A stretch of 19,776 nt of DNA from Cruorifilaria tuberocauda (lineage: Eukaryota > Nematoda > Chromadorea > Rhabditida > Onchocercidae). This document shows positions 9,031 to 17,580 of this stretch, one piece after another (position 1 is the first letter of the stretch; the number at the start of each line of letters is the position of its first letter). Under the pieces are notes generated by a model. The model had not been told where the DNA came from and made no database searches. It worked only from the letters and a program-made list of their open reading frames with translations. A program made the translations under genes and the position numbers. The DNA lies in assembly GCA_013365365.1 (NCBI GenBank), contig JABVXU010000806.1:1-19776 (forward strand), read 5' to 3'.

Positions 9031-9534
9031 AAAATGCTTCAAATTTATTGCCCAATTCAATTTTTATTTTTAAGCTTAAAAGTGTAAATTAAAAAATTAA
9101 TTTATTTTTTGCTATTAAAAAAAAATTGATCGATAGCAATGGCTTTTCGTTTTTCAAGCATTATTTTGTAAACAAGCTTTAAAAAAATATATATGCATGA
9201 AATTTGAAATTAAAAGGTATCATTGAAAGGTAGCGAATGAAAAGTGCAAATTTCTATCAAAAAAAAAAGTATTTTTAAGGTAAGTTAAAAAAAATTCTTC
9301 CATCTTTCCTTTACAATATATATTTCTTAAAGTTTTTAACTTTCTAACTTTTTAACTTTTAACTTTCTCACTTATTTTTCAAAGTTTTTAACTTTCACTT
9401 CTCAAAGTCAAAGTTAATTTCAGAAAAAAAAATTTAATTTTCTTAATTTTACATGCTAATATGTAAATTTTGAAATGTGAAATTATTGAATCTAGAAGTA
9501 AAATTTTTTTTAATGCAATTTAAGGGATGATCGA
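9031..9534. other. AT-rich spacer with TTTTTAACTTTC runs
   Basis: A cluster of AACTTTCTAACTTTTTAACT-type words lies at about 9328-9415. Otherwise nothing is identified. Confidence 0.5.
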
Positions 9535-10135
9535 TCGCAAGCATGGATATTGATAAAGATTGCTTAAATAAATTAATGAGAATGGATCAAGAGACTGATA
9601 GGAACGATAGAAACTGATAAGTGATAAGTGTTGTTTAAATCAGTTAAATTCTTTAATTAATTAAGTAAATTAGAGGATAAACTTACTGCAATGAGAAACT
9701 GATAAAGTTGTGATAACGGTTGTTTAAATAAGTTTTAAAAGAATGAATAAGATTATTGGATCGGAAAGCTGATAAATAACAGAAATACTCATGGTGAAGA
9801 TTATTTAAATAAGTTAAAATTTCTTTAACTAATTAAGTAATTAAGTAAATTAGAGAGTAAATTAAAATTATTGGCATGAGAAACGGATAGATAAATTTTA
9901 ACAAATTGTGATAGATAAATTGTTCAAATAAATTAAAACTAGCTTAATTAATTAAGAAAGCTAGAGAGAATAAAGTTAACGATTGAATCTGATGGATTAG
10001 ATAAGTTCTAATAAAAGTTGTTTAAATAAGTTTTAAGTTTTAAAAAGAAAGAAATGAAATTTAGATCGAAAAAAAAAAAACTGATAGATAAATTTATGAT
10101 AAAGATTGTTTAAATAAGTTTGAAAGGAAAACCTT
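9535..10135. repeat. Degenerate ~100-120-bp repeats with GTTTAAATAAGTT
   Basis: GTTTAAATAAGTT or a close variant recurs about seven times between 9560 and 10120. Several copies are preceded by GATAA..TGTGATAA and followed by TTAATTAAGTAAATTAGAG and ATGAGAAACTGATA. Units vary in length and are too worn to phase exactly. There is no coding potential. Confidence 0.6.
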
Positions 10136-10500
10136 GAATTGTCTGCAATAAATATTGATGTCCTAAGATGACTGTTAAAAAGAAAAAAAAAACTTATTTA
10201 AAAATTATTTGTACAGGTAAAAATTCAACACCTGTATATAATATATCCTTTGATTAAATTTATTTACGACCGAAAAATTTCCTTTTTTTAAGTTATGATT
10301 TTAATTATTGTATTACAGATATACATATATATATATATATTCAATTGTATATTTGTGAATATTATTAAAAATGAACTTTTTCATTTTGAGAAATTGTATT
10401 TCACCTTGAACTTATATCATTTGAATTACCAAAAAAGTTTTTTTTTTTTCGCGTATTTTTCATCGATGACATTTCGTTCAATTGAGAAAACAAAATACTT
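10136..10500. other. AT-rich spacer, nothing firmly identified
   Basis: An 88-codon ATG frame spans 10295-10561 on the plus strand (rich in Phe, Ile, Tyr and Lys, with an IYIYIYI run from a TATA microsatellite at about 10321-10340). It overlaps the duplicated block to its right and is judged a chance frame. Confidence 0.5.
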
Positions 10501-10935
10501 TTATTGTATTTTTGTAAAAAACAAAAAAAAATATACAAAAGAATTTTTTTTCGTCTTTTAAATGAATTCAATCAATGGTGTGAAATTTAAGAAAAAAAAA
10601 ATTTCTCACTTATTGAATATGAATAAATTGATTATTGAATGAATTGAAAATAATTAAAATCAAAAAAAAAGTTGTGAAGCAAATTCATGAAAATAATTGA
10701 AAAGAAATAAATAAATTAAAAATGATAAATTATTGATTAAAATTGATAAGTTTTTTAACATCTACATCGATATTAATGATTTTTGTATTTTTGTAAAAGT
10801 AAAAAAAGAAATACAAAAGGACAATTTTTGTTTTTAAATGAATTAAATGAATAACATGAAATTTTTTTTAAGTAATTTTTTTCAATTGAATATTATAAAT
10901 TGATTATTGATATGATAAACTGATTATTGATACGA
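10500..10935. repeat. Two-copy segmental duplication, offset ~280 bp
   Basis: TTGTATTTTTGTAAAA, ATACAAAAG, TTTTAAATGAATT(C/A)AAT, ATTGAATAT and AATTGATTATTGA appear in the same order at about 10504-10640 and 10784-10912. A related piece (GAAAATAATTGAA, AAATTAAAAATGATAAATTA) at about 10688 reappears near 11165. The part TTGTATTT..AAATACAA can form a short stem in each copy. Confidence 0.7.
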
Positions 10936-11160
10936 TAAACTGATATGATAAACTGATATGATAAAATGATTATAGATATGATAAATTGATTATTGATACG
11001 ATAAACTGATTATTGATATGATAAACTGATGATAAATTGATTACTGATATGATAAAATGATTATTGATATGATAAACTAATTATTGATAGGATAGGCTGA
11101 TATGATAAACTGATTATAGTTATGATAAATTGATTATTGATATGATATACTGATTATTGG
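10901..11160. repeat. 20-bp / 13-bp mixed tandem array
   Basis: TGATTATTGATATGATAAAC (20 bp) is tandemly repeated about ten times, with shortened units TGATATGATAAAC (13 bp, lacking ATTATTG) interspersed near 10937-10962 and 11098. Base changes such as ATACGAT, ATAGAT and ATAGGAT mark individual copies. Confidence 0.9.
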
Positions 11161-11686
11161 AATTGAAAATAATTGAAAAAATAAATTAAAAATGATAAAT
11201 TATTGCTTGAAAATTGATAAATTTATTCAAAATTACTAAATAAAATTATTAAATATTGAATAAAATTTATTAAAATTTGTAAAAATTACATATATTATTG
11301 ATTATTGATATTTTAGAAATTTTAGAAGAGATGAAACTTTTAAAAAGTTTTAGCAAATAAAAAAAGGACAATACCAGTTTTGCTAAAAATACTAAAAGCA
11401 TATTCGATCATATATTAAACTGTAATAGTTTTTTTTTTTTATGAAATGAACTAATTCAATTATTTGCAAGGCCATTTCATGATTAAAAAATTACCTAAAT
11501 TAATTAAAATTACAAAAATTACTTTATAATTCATATATTTAATTTATCTTATATTTATCTTATATTAGAAATTTTATCAAAAATATCGTTAAATCAAATA
11601 TTCCAAGTTTATTTTCACATTATATGCTAATTTATAGTGAAAGAAATGAAGTATTAATTGAAAATAAAATTAAAATTAAAAATTTT
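11161..11686. other. AT-rich DNA, putative intron of the minus-strand gene
   Basis: This follows the donor on the minus strand and so should be intron if the gene model is right. No convincing acceptor plus open exon was seen. Confidence 0.45.
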
Positions 11687-11694
11687 AAACTTAC
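11687..11694 (-). other. 5' splice site (GTAAGTTT)
   Basis: Read on the minus strand, the exon ends ...CATGTATGG and is followed by GTAAGTTTAAAATT. GTAAGTTT is a strong donor and matches the extended nematode-type consensus. It falls after a complete codon (phase 0). Downstream residues in the open frame become a low-complexity hydrophobic tail, consistent with intron sequence. Confidence 0.8.
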
Positions 11695-12636
11695 CCATAC
11701 ATGATGATTTTCATCTGATTTGATTGTATCAGGAGGTGTTGTTACGTGATTATCAGTTATCTGAGGAATTCTAGTTCGCATTTCTATCTTATCATTATCG
11801 TTCAAAAATCGTCGTCTATCATTATAATCATGATTATTACTAATCATATTTCGCATGAGTATATTCGTAATTTCAGTGCTAGATCGTTTTTCTGGAGAAA
11901 TCGTAGAAAATTTTCGTGTTATATCGATTGGTGCAAATGATTTTGATGATAATGATGATGATGATGATAAATTTGCGTGTGAAAATGATGAATTAAAATT
12001 TGTTAATTGTAAATTTAATCGATTTGTTTGATAAAATGATAATGCATTAGGGTTATTGTTGTTGTTGTTGGTGAAATGTTGTTGTTGTGGATTATTAATG
12101 GAGTAGGAGGATTTTCCGCGAAGAATTTCACTTGATAAAATTCCATCGGAAATATTTATCGATTGATTGAATGATTGATTAACTTTATCAATTGTTGGAT
12201 AAATTGATGCAATCGATCGTTTTGATGAAGTGATCATTGATAGCAATTTTACAGTTGATAAATTATTATCATTGATCGTTGATAAGCCACGAATATTATT
12301 ATCATTTCGTATATTTTGTTGCAATATTGGAATATGAAGAATTTTCGGTAATCTCGTATCGATCCGTTGAAAAGTTTTAGCTCCAGATAATAATAATAGT
12401 GATGATGATGATGATGATGATAATGATAATGATGATGATGGTGATGATGATAATAATGCAGATGATGGTGATAATGATGATGATGAGTTTATTTGAAATT
12501 TTGGTCGAATAATAGCCATTGTAGTATTTTTATCATTATTATTGTTATTTTTATTATTACTATTACTATTACTATTATTACTATTATTAGTAATATTTGG
12601 AAGTTGAAATTTCACATGTTTTTTACTTTTCGTCAT
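11695..12636 (-). CDS. Large first coding exon of a Ser/Asn-rich protein, function unknown
   Basis: I do not recognise this protein. The exon encodes 314 residues from ATG (12634-12636) to TGG at the donor. I prefer this ATG over an in-frame TTG five codons earlier, because a stop lies at 12661-12663 and no AG acceptor occurs on this strand between the ATG and 12844. Order: basic start (MTKSKKHVKF), Asn/Ser tract (17-34), Ser/Leu tract (50-84), a mixed segment (85-185), Gln-Gln-Gln and Asn6 (184-195), Ser-rich patch (222-233), then a charged tail with RKFSTISPEKR (241-251) and DYNDRRRF. There is no cysteine, the only tryptophan is the last residue, and no signal peptide, membrane segment or known catalytic motif is visible. 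It looks like a disordered N-terminal extension whose folded domain lies in later exons. The tracts are encoded by TCA/ATC and AAT/AAC repeats, so tract lengths may vary between individuals. Coding status rests on the long open frame in AT-rich DNA, the higher G+C and the donor. Confidence 0.75.
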
Positions 12637-13040
12637 TTTTTTTTTTGCCAAAAAATTAGGTTAAGTTAAAAGTAAAGTTAAATTTTTTGTTTTTATAGAA
12701 AGAAATGATTTAAAAAAATTGATGATAAAAATAAAATTTTTTTTTTTTCAAAAAATAAGTAAATGGTTGGAGGAAAAAAAAAGGAACAGTAAGAGCAGAT
12801 AGGCGAATACAACAGGCAATTGATGGAATGGTAATTGACGAGAACTGTACCTAAAGAAAATATTTCATTTCAAATTTAATGTTATATGATAGGAATTTGT
12901 TTTTTTTTTTTTAAATGAAAAGTTCTATTAGATATACTATTTTTCGTGCTTCTTTTCTTTTCCTGGTTCAACCCATTTCTCCTTTTTTTTTGTTAAATTT
13001 TAAATGAAATTAAAATGACATAAATGTGGAGAAGGTAACA
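12637..13040. other. Upstream region of the minus-strand gene, AG-free next to the start
   Basis: No AG dinucleotide occurs on the minus strand from 12637 to 12844. No cis- or trans-splice acceptor is therefore available just upstream of the ATG, and the leader must be continuous with the coding exon. Further up, A and T runs (e.g. 12900-12912) and a pyrimidine-rich patch near 12950-12985 are seen. Confidence 0.6.
12691..12697 (-). promoter_or_regulatory. Possible TATA box (TATAAAA)
   Basis: CTATAAAAAC on the minus strand lies 55 bases upstream of the ATG, a fair distance for a short leader. TATAAAA is common by chance in DNA this A+T-rich, so the call is weak. Confidence 0.2.
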
Positions 13041-13380
13041 TGAAAGAAACGTAAGTATATGGAAGGTAAGTATATGGAAGGTAAGGTAATGTGAGAAAGA
13101 AACGTAAGTGTATGGAAGGTAAGTATATGGAAGGTAAGGTAATGTGAGAAAGAAACGTAAGTGTATGGAAGGTAAGTATATGGAAGGTAAGGTAATGTGA
13201 GAGAGAAACGTAAGTGTATGGAAGGTAAGGTAATGTGAGAGAGAACGTGGGTGTATGGAAGGTAAGGTAATGTGAGAGAGAAACGTAAGTGTATGGAAGG
13301 TAAGTATATGGAAGGTAAGGTAATGTGAGAGAGAAACGTAAGTGTATGGAAGGTAAGGTAATGTGAGAGAGAAACGTAAA
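13041..13380 (+). repeat. 38/53-bp tandem array rich in GTAAGT
   Basis: Unit AAACGTAAGTGTATGGAAGG then TAAGGTAATGTGAGAGAG (38 bp) alternates with a 53-bp form that has gained 15 bases (GTATATGGAAGGTAA). Unit starts are at 13047, 13100, 13153, 13206, about 13244, 13281, 13334 and 13372. On the plus strand C is almost confined to one position per unit, giving extreme G-over-C skew. The unit contains GTAAGT in ACGTAAGT (six exact) and AAGGTAAGTATAT (four), plus AAGGTAAGG (seven), all resembling 5' splice sites. Neither 38 nor 53 is a multiple of three, so it is not a protein repeat. Confidence 0.95.
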
Positions 13381-13800
13381 AACGGTATTGTGTTGAAAGT
13401 GATAGAAGCAAACGTGAGAGTGAAACGTAAAGTGGAAAACGAAATGTAAAAAAAGCAGGTATTGTGTTCAGAGTGATAAAAGGAAACGTGAGTGGGAAAC
13501 GTTAGTGAGAAACGTAGAATGGAAAAACAAGGTATTTACTGAGAATGATAGAAGGTAACGTGAGAGGAAAATTAACACGTAAAAATAGTGGTATATTGAA
13601 AATCACAAAAGGAAACGTGAGCGAGAAACGTAGGATGGAAAAACAAACACGCGATAAGGGCGATATATTGAAAATGATAAAACAAAACGTGAGAGAGAAA
13701 CGTAAAGTGGAAGAATAAGAGCGTAAAAAAGAAAGAGTTTATTGAGTAATAAAAGGAAACGTGAGAGGAAGACGTAAAAGGCGGATTAATTGAGTGAGCA
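13381..13800 (+). repeat. Diverged ~59-74-bp tandem units related to the GTAAGT array
   Basis: Six worn units begin with GTATTG(TGTT) or GATATATTG at 13385, 13459, 13532, 13591, 13662 and 13736. Most contain GATA(G/A)AAGG, AAACGTGAG, GAGAAACGTA and GTGGAA or ATGGAAAAA in that order. They share AAACGT and GTGAGAGAGAAACGTAA with the homogeneous array to their left, suggesting a common origin. The minus strand is open for part of this stretch, but only as a repeat-derived frame without other support. Confidence 0.8.
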
Positions 13801-14124
13801 TGTAGTGAAGAGAAAAATAGGTCATTTTGAAATGATAGGTTAGAGGTTAGTCTTGTTTTCATTCACTCATGATTGATTATCTGTATTAATAGTAAGCATA
13901 TTATGATTCTTCTTTTTATTCAAATCGCATCACCCAGTTATTAACAAAATTTAAATGTTTGATAAATGTACCGTGAAAGTGATATGATTCCAACCTGATC
14001 ATTATTCCAGTGTATCATCACTATCACAGATATCATGATCTGTATATTAATTCAAGATATTTGTCATGAAGGGAATATGTTATTTGCCAGAATAGTGATG
14101 GGAAAGAAATATCACAGACAATCT
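13801..14124. other. Unique spacer; start of an ATG frame at 14035
   Basis: Normal-complexity DNA with TTATTCCAG at about 14003-14011, which could be read as an acceptor. An ATG at 14035 opens a 101-codon plus-strand frame (to 14340) whose first 29 residues (MICILIQDICHEGNMLFARI...) are not repeat-derived and whose remainder is Asp/Asn repeats. Coding status is unresolved. Confidence 0.4.
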
Positions 14125-14285
14125 AGTGATAATGATGATAATAATGACGAAAATGATGATAATGATGATGATACTAATGACGAAAATGATGATAATCATG
14201 ATGATACTAATGACGAAAATGATGATAATGATGATGATACTAATGACGAAAATGATGATAAGGATGATGATACTAATGACGACAT
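14125..14285 (+). repeat. 33-bp GAT-rich tandem array
   Basis: ACTAATGACGAAAATGATGA followed by TAATGATGATGAT recurs with ACTAATGAC at 14173, 14206, 14239 and 14272, exactly 33 bp apart, after one variant unit near 14140. The frame stays open and would encode NDENDDNDDDT repeats within the 14035-14340 frame. Confidence 0.9.
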
Positions 14286-14336
14286 AATCAGTGACAGTGT
14301 TAATAATATTAATGATAACAATGAAGGTGGAGTTGA

Positions 14337-14880
14337 CTGATAGGACACATAATAATAATACATAATGATAATGATAATGATAATCACGAAAACAATGATA
14401 ATGATGATGATACTAGTGACGATGGCAATATGATAAGACACATAATAATAATAATATATAATGATAATGATAACGATAATAGCGAAAACAATGCTAATGA
14501 TGATGATATAGTGACGATGGCAATATGATAAGACACATAATAGTAATATATAATGATAATGATAATGATAATCACAAAAACGATGATAATGATGATGATA
14601 CTAGTGACGATGGCAATATGATAAGACACATAATAATAATATATAATGATAATGATAATGATAATGATAATGGTGATGATGCTAATGACGATGGCAATAT
14701 GATAAGACACATAATAATAATATATGATGATAATGATAATGATAATGATAATGATAATGGTGATGATGCTAGTGACGATGGCAATATGATAAGGCACATA
14801 ATAATAATATATAGTGATAATGATAATGATAATCGCAAAAACGATGATACTGATGATGATACTAGTGATGATGGCAATAA
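14337..14880 (+). repeat. 81-95-bp tandem array (GATAATGAT expansions), ~6 copies
   Basis: ATGATAAGACACATAATAAT or a one-base variant begins near 14337, 14430, 14525, 14618, 14699 and 14786. It is followed by ATATAATGATAATGATAATG of variable length and ACTAGTGACGATGGCAAT. Unit lengths 93, 95, 93, 81 and 87 differ mainly by six-base GATAAT steps, as in slippage. From 14525 to 14884 the steps keep a plus-strand frame open (MIRHIIIIYNDNDNDN... repeats). TTGACTGATA(G/A)GACA occurs at both ends of the array (about 14333 and 14928), so the array has grown inside a duplicated segment. Confidence 0.9.
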
Positions 14881-15389
14881 TTAATGTTAGTGTTGATAAT
14901 AATAATGATAATAATGAAGATAGGATTGACTGATAAGACAATAGTAATGATTGCTGGTGACAATTGATGATGATTGATGATTGATGATAGTGATAATGAT
15001 GCTATTTAAGGCTGCACCTGTTATTTTCCTTATCTTTTGAACAAAAGCAAAATATTAGATTCTTAGAATAGATATTAATATGAATCAGAATTTTTCATTT
15101 TCTTACTTTTTTTTTTCCAAATAAAATTTTCCATTAACTTTTCAATAGCAATAAAGATTGCATGACGTAACCTTAACGAGGTAACATTAACAGCAATGAC
15201 AGGTAATTCATGCTAGCGGAAATTTAAAAAAAAAAAATTCAATTTAAATTTGAAATAATGAAGCGAATAATGGTAGATAATTCATTTGATAAATTAATTA
15301 AAATAACGTGAAAAAAAAACTGTTCAAAAAATGAAATTTTCACTTCCTCTTTTCTTTTTTTTTTCACTTTTATCATCATTAATTCATCA
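14881..15389. other. Spacer, nothing identified
   Basis: GATGATTGATGATTGATGAT-type simple sequence ends near 15000; after that comes unique AT-rich DNA with A and T runs. Confidence 0.5.
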
Positions 15390-15600
15390 AATTGATTACG
15401 ATTAGATTACGATTGATTACGATTAGATTACGGTTGATTACGGTTGATTAATTATTATTAATAAGAATAGATTATCATTAATAAGAATTAATTATCATTA
15501 ATAAGAATAGTAATTATTGTTAATAAGAATAGATATTGTAATAAGTACAGAATAAGTAATTAGAATAGAATAAGTAATAAAAATATAATAAATATTAGCG
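15390..15600. repeat. GATTACGATTA repeats followed by ATTAATAAGAATA repeats
   Basis: GATTACGATTAGATTACGATT-like 11-13-bp units run to about 15450 and drift to GATTACGGTT. A second array of ATTATCATTAATAAGAATAG follows (about 21 bp, four copies, to 15535), then AATAAGTAATTAGAATAG. Confidence 0.85.
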
Positions 15601-15669
15601 CTAGTACAATTGTTAAAGATTTCATGCTTTTTTTTCAATTTTTCAAGAAAAAAATTTACATATACAATT

Positions 15670-16225
15670 AAAAAAGCAAAAGAAAAAAGAAATTTCCATA
15701 TTTGTAAATCATGAAAATAATTATTTAATTTGAAAATTAAAATAGTAATTAATTAAAAAATTAAAGAAACAAACAGTTCCGTTATGGAAAAACGAAAATT
15801 TCCATATTTTTAATCATCGAAATAGTTATTGCATTTCAAAATTAAAATAGAAAATTAATTCAAAATTAAAAAATGAACAAAATTAATTATGATCATGATG
15901 AAAGAAATAAACAAACTGAATAATTTCAAATTTCATTTAACAGATAACCTATCAATACTGATTAAAAGATAAGTTAAAATAAATAATTAATTAAGAAATC
16001 CAAAAAACAATACAATGAAACAAACAAATCGGATAATTTCAAATTCCAATCAGTACTAATTTAATGATAACTTATAATAAATAATTAATTAAAAAATCAT
16101 GAAAACAAAATTCATTATGATCACAATGAAAGAAAGAAAGAAAGAAACAAACAAACTGAATAATTTCAAGTTTCATTTAACAAATAACCTATCAATACTG
16201 ATCTAATGATAAGTTATTACCACTT
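15670..16225. repeat. Local duplications with ~115-125-bp units
   Basis: TTTCCATATTT(G/T)TAA..ATCATGAAAATA-like text occurs at about 15693 and 15798. Further on, ATTATGATCA(T/C)(G/A)ATGAAAG, AAACAAACTGAATAATTTCA, TTTCATTTAACA(G/A)ATAACC and TATCAATACTGAT recur in order. Three copies lie near 15886-15975, 16000-16075 and 16115-16215; the middle copy is shorter and more diverged. The last carries an (AAAG)n run at 16130-16147. Confidence 0.75.
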
Positions 16226-16609
16226 TCCTCCATACAGTATTTTATCAATTTCTCTTTTTTCATTCTTTTTTGTTTTTAGCTTTTTTTTTTTATTTTCGTT
16301 TTCTCAAATGTCATAAAATTCGAAAATTTTTCATAGAATTTGTGTAACGAATGAAATGAAAAATTTCTAAAATTTAAAAAAGTTTCTTTCAATCTAAAAA
16401 AAAAAAAATTTCATTTTCTGCACGTTCGATAAATTCTTTTTTCCAAAAAAGAAGAGGAAAAGAATTGGTTAGTTAAAATATTTAATGGTTGTAAAGTTAT
16501 TGAAATAAATAAATGCCCTACGATTAAAGATCGATGTAATTAAGAATACAACGAATAAATATTTAACCACTATTACTTATAATCATTATCAAATTATGAT
16601 ACGTAATCA
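16226..16609. other. AT-rich spacer, nothing identified
   Basis: T-rich then A-rich unique DNA without array or gene. Confidence 0.5.
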
Positions 16610-16655
16610 GCATGATACGTGAAAAATGCATGAAAATGCATTTCACGTAACATGC
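16610..16655. repeat. Imperfect palindrome around ATGCAT
   Basis: GCATGATACGTGAAAAATGC pairs with GCATTTCACGTAACATGC. The stem has GCATG/CATGC, ACGTGAAA/TTTCACGT and TGCAT/ATGCA segments, separated by small bulges, and a loop of about four bases. It lies just upstream of the three-copy repeat that also carries ACGTG motifs. Confidence 0.75.
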
Positions 16656-16719
16656 GGAAAATATATGGATAGTATGAAATAATTGAAATACTAGTGATTC
16701 ATTTGTAATAAATATATTG

Positions 16720-17580
16720 TAACTTATTTTGTAATATTAGTATTATTTGAATTTCAGATTCGTATTAATTCATAAATCGTATTTGTATTATTAGTAATAT
16801 ATTAAATTTCAAATTCGTGTTAATTAGTAAGGTAAATTGTATTACTTGTTTTCAATCATTACAAAAGATATGCATGATAAAGACGTAAAGATAAATATCC
16901 ATTTTCTTTTCATAACACTGAACAAACAAACGTATGTGACGTGTAATACGTGTAAATGACGACATACACTTTACAGAACTGTATAATTGAACACCATAAT
17001 TAGCACGTAAGTTATAAATGAGTATAGGATATGTAGTAAATTTCAAATTCGTATTAATTCATAAATCGTACTTGTAATATTAGTAATATATTAAATTTCG
17101 AATTCATAATGATTCATAAAGTAAATCGTATTACTTTCATGTTTTCAATCCTAACAAAAGGTATGCATGAAGGTAAAGATGAATGTTCATTTTCTCGTAA
17201 TATCGAACAGATAAACGTAGGTAACACGTGTAAGACGTGTAAATGAAGACATGTACTTTATAGAATTGAACTCCATAATTATCACGTAAGTTATAAATGA
17301 GTATATTAGTTAAATAGGATATATATTTAGTAATGTACTAAATTTCAAATTTGTATTTTTTCACAAATCATACGACTTTCATGTTTTCAATCTTAACAAA
17401 AGGTATGCTATGAAGGTAAAGATGAATGTTCATTTTCTCGTAATACCGAACAGATAAACGTATGTCACACGTGTAAATGACGTGTAAATGAAGACATGCA
17501 CTTTATAGAAGTGTATCATTGAACTTCATAATTAGCACGTAAATTTCGTAAATGAGTACATTAATTAGATGAGAAGTGAT
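16720..17580. repeat. Three tandem copies of a 240-295-bp unit with ACGTGTAA clusters
   Basis: GTTTTCAATC starts at 16848, 17141 and 17383 (periods 293 and 242). Each copy then carries ACAAAAG(G/A)TATGCAT or TATGCTAT, AAAGAT(A/G)AATRTYCATTTTC, GAACA..AAACGTA, one or more (G/C)ACGTGTAA, GAC(A)GACATRYAC, AGCACGTAA or ATCACGTAA, and AAATGAGTA. The longer first period includes an inner duplicate of TAGTAATATATTAAATTTC. Despite moderate complexity no frame is open across it; the 64-codon minus frame at 16852-17046 lies in one copy only and is not conserved in the others. Confidence 0.85.

Noticed and set aside
10295..10561. Plus-strand 88-codon ATG frame
   Set aside because: Composition is that of AT-rich DNA (Phe, Ile, Tyr, Lys runs), it contains a TATA microsatellite, and its second half lies in a duplicated block whose other copy is not open.
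13010..13411. Minus-strand 133-codon frame (HYLTFHTLTFLSHITLPSIY type)
   Set aside because: The 38- and 53-bp periods are not multiples of three, so the frame reads the repeat in three different phases; not expected of a real protein repeat.
14196..14941. Minus-strand Ile/Ser-rich frames over the GAT arrays
   Set aside because: Antisense shadows of GATAATGAT repeats (ATCATTATC read as IIIIII or SLSLSL), with no independent evidence.
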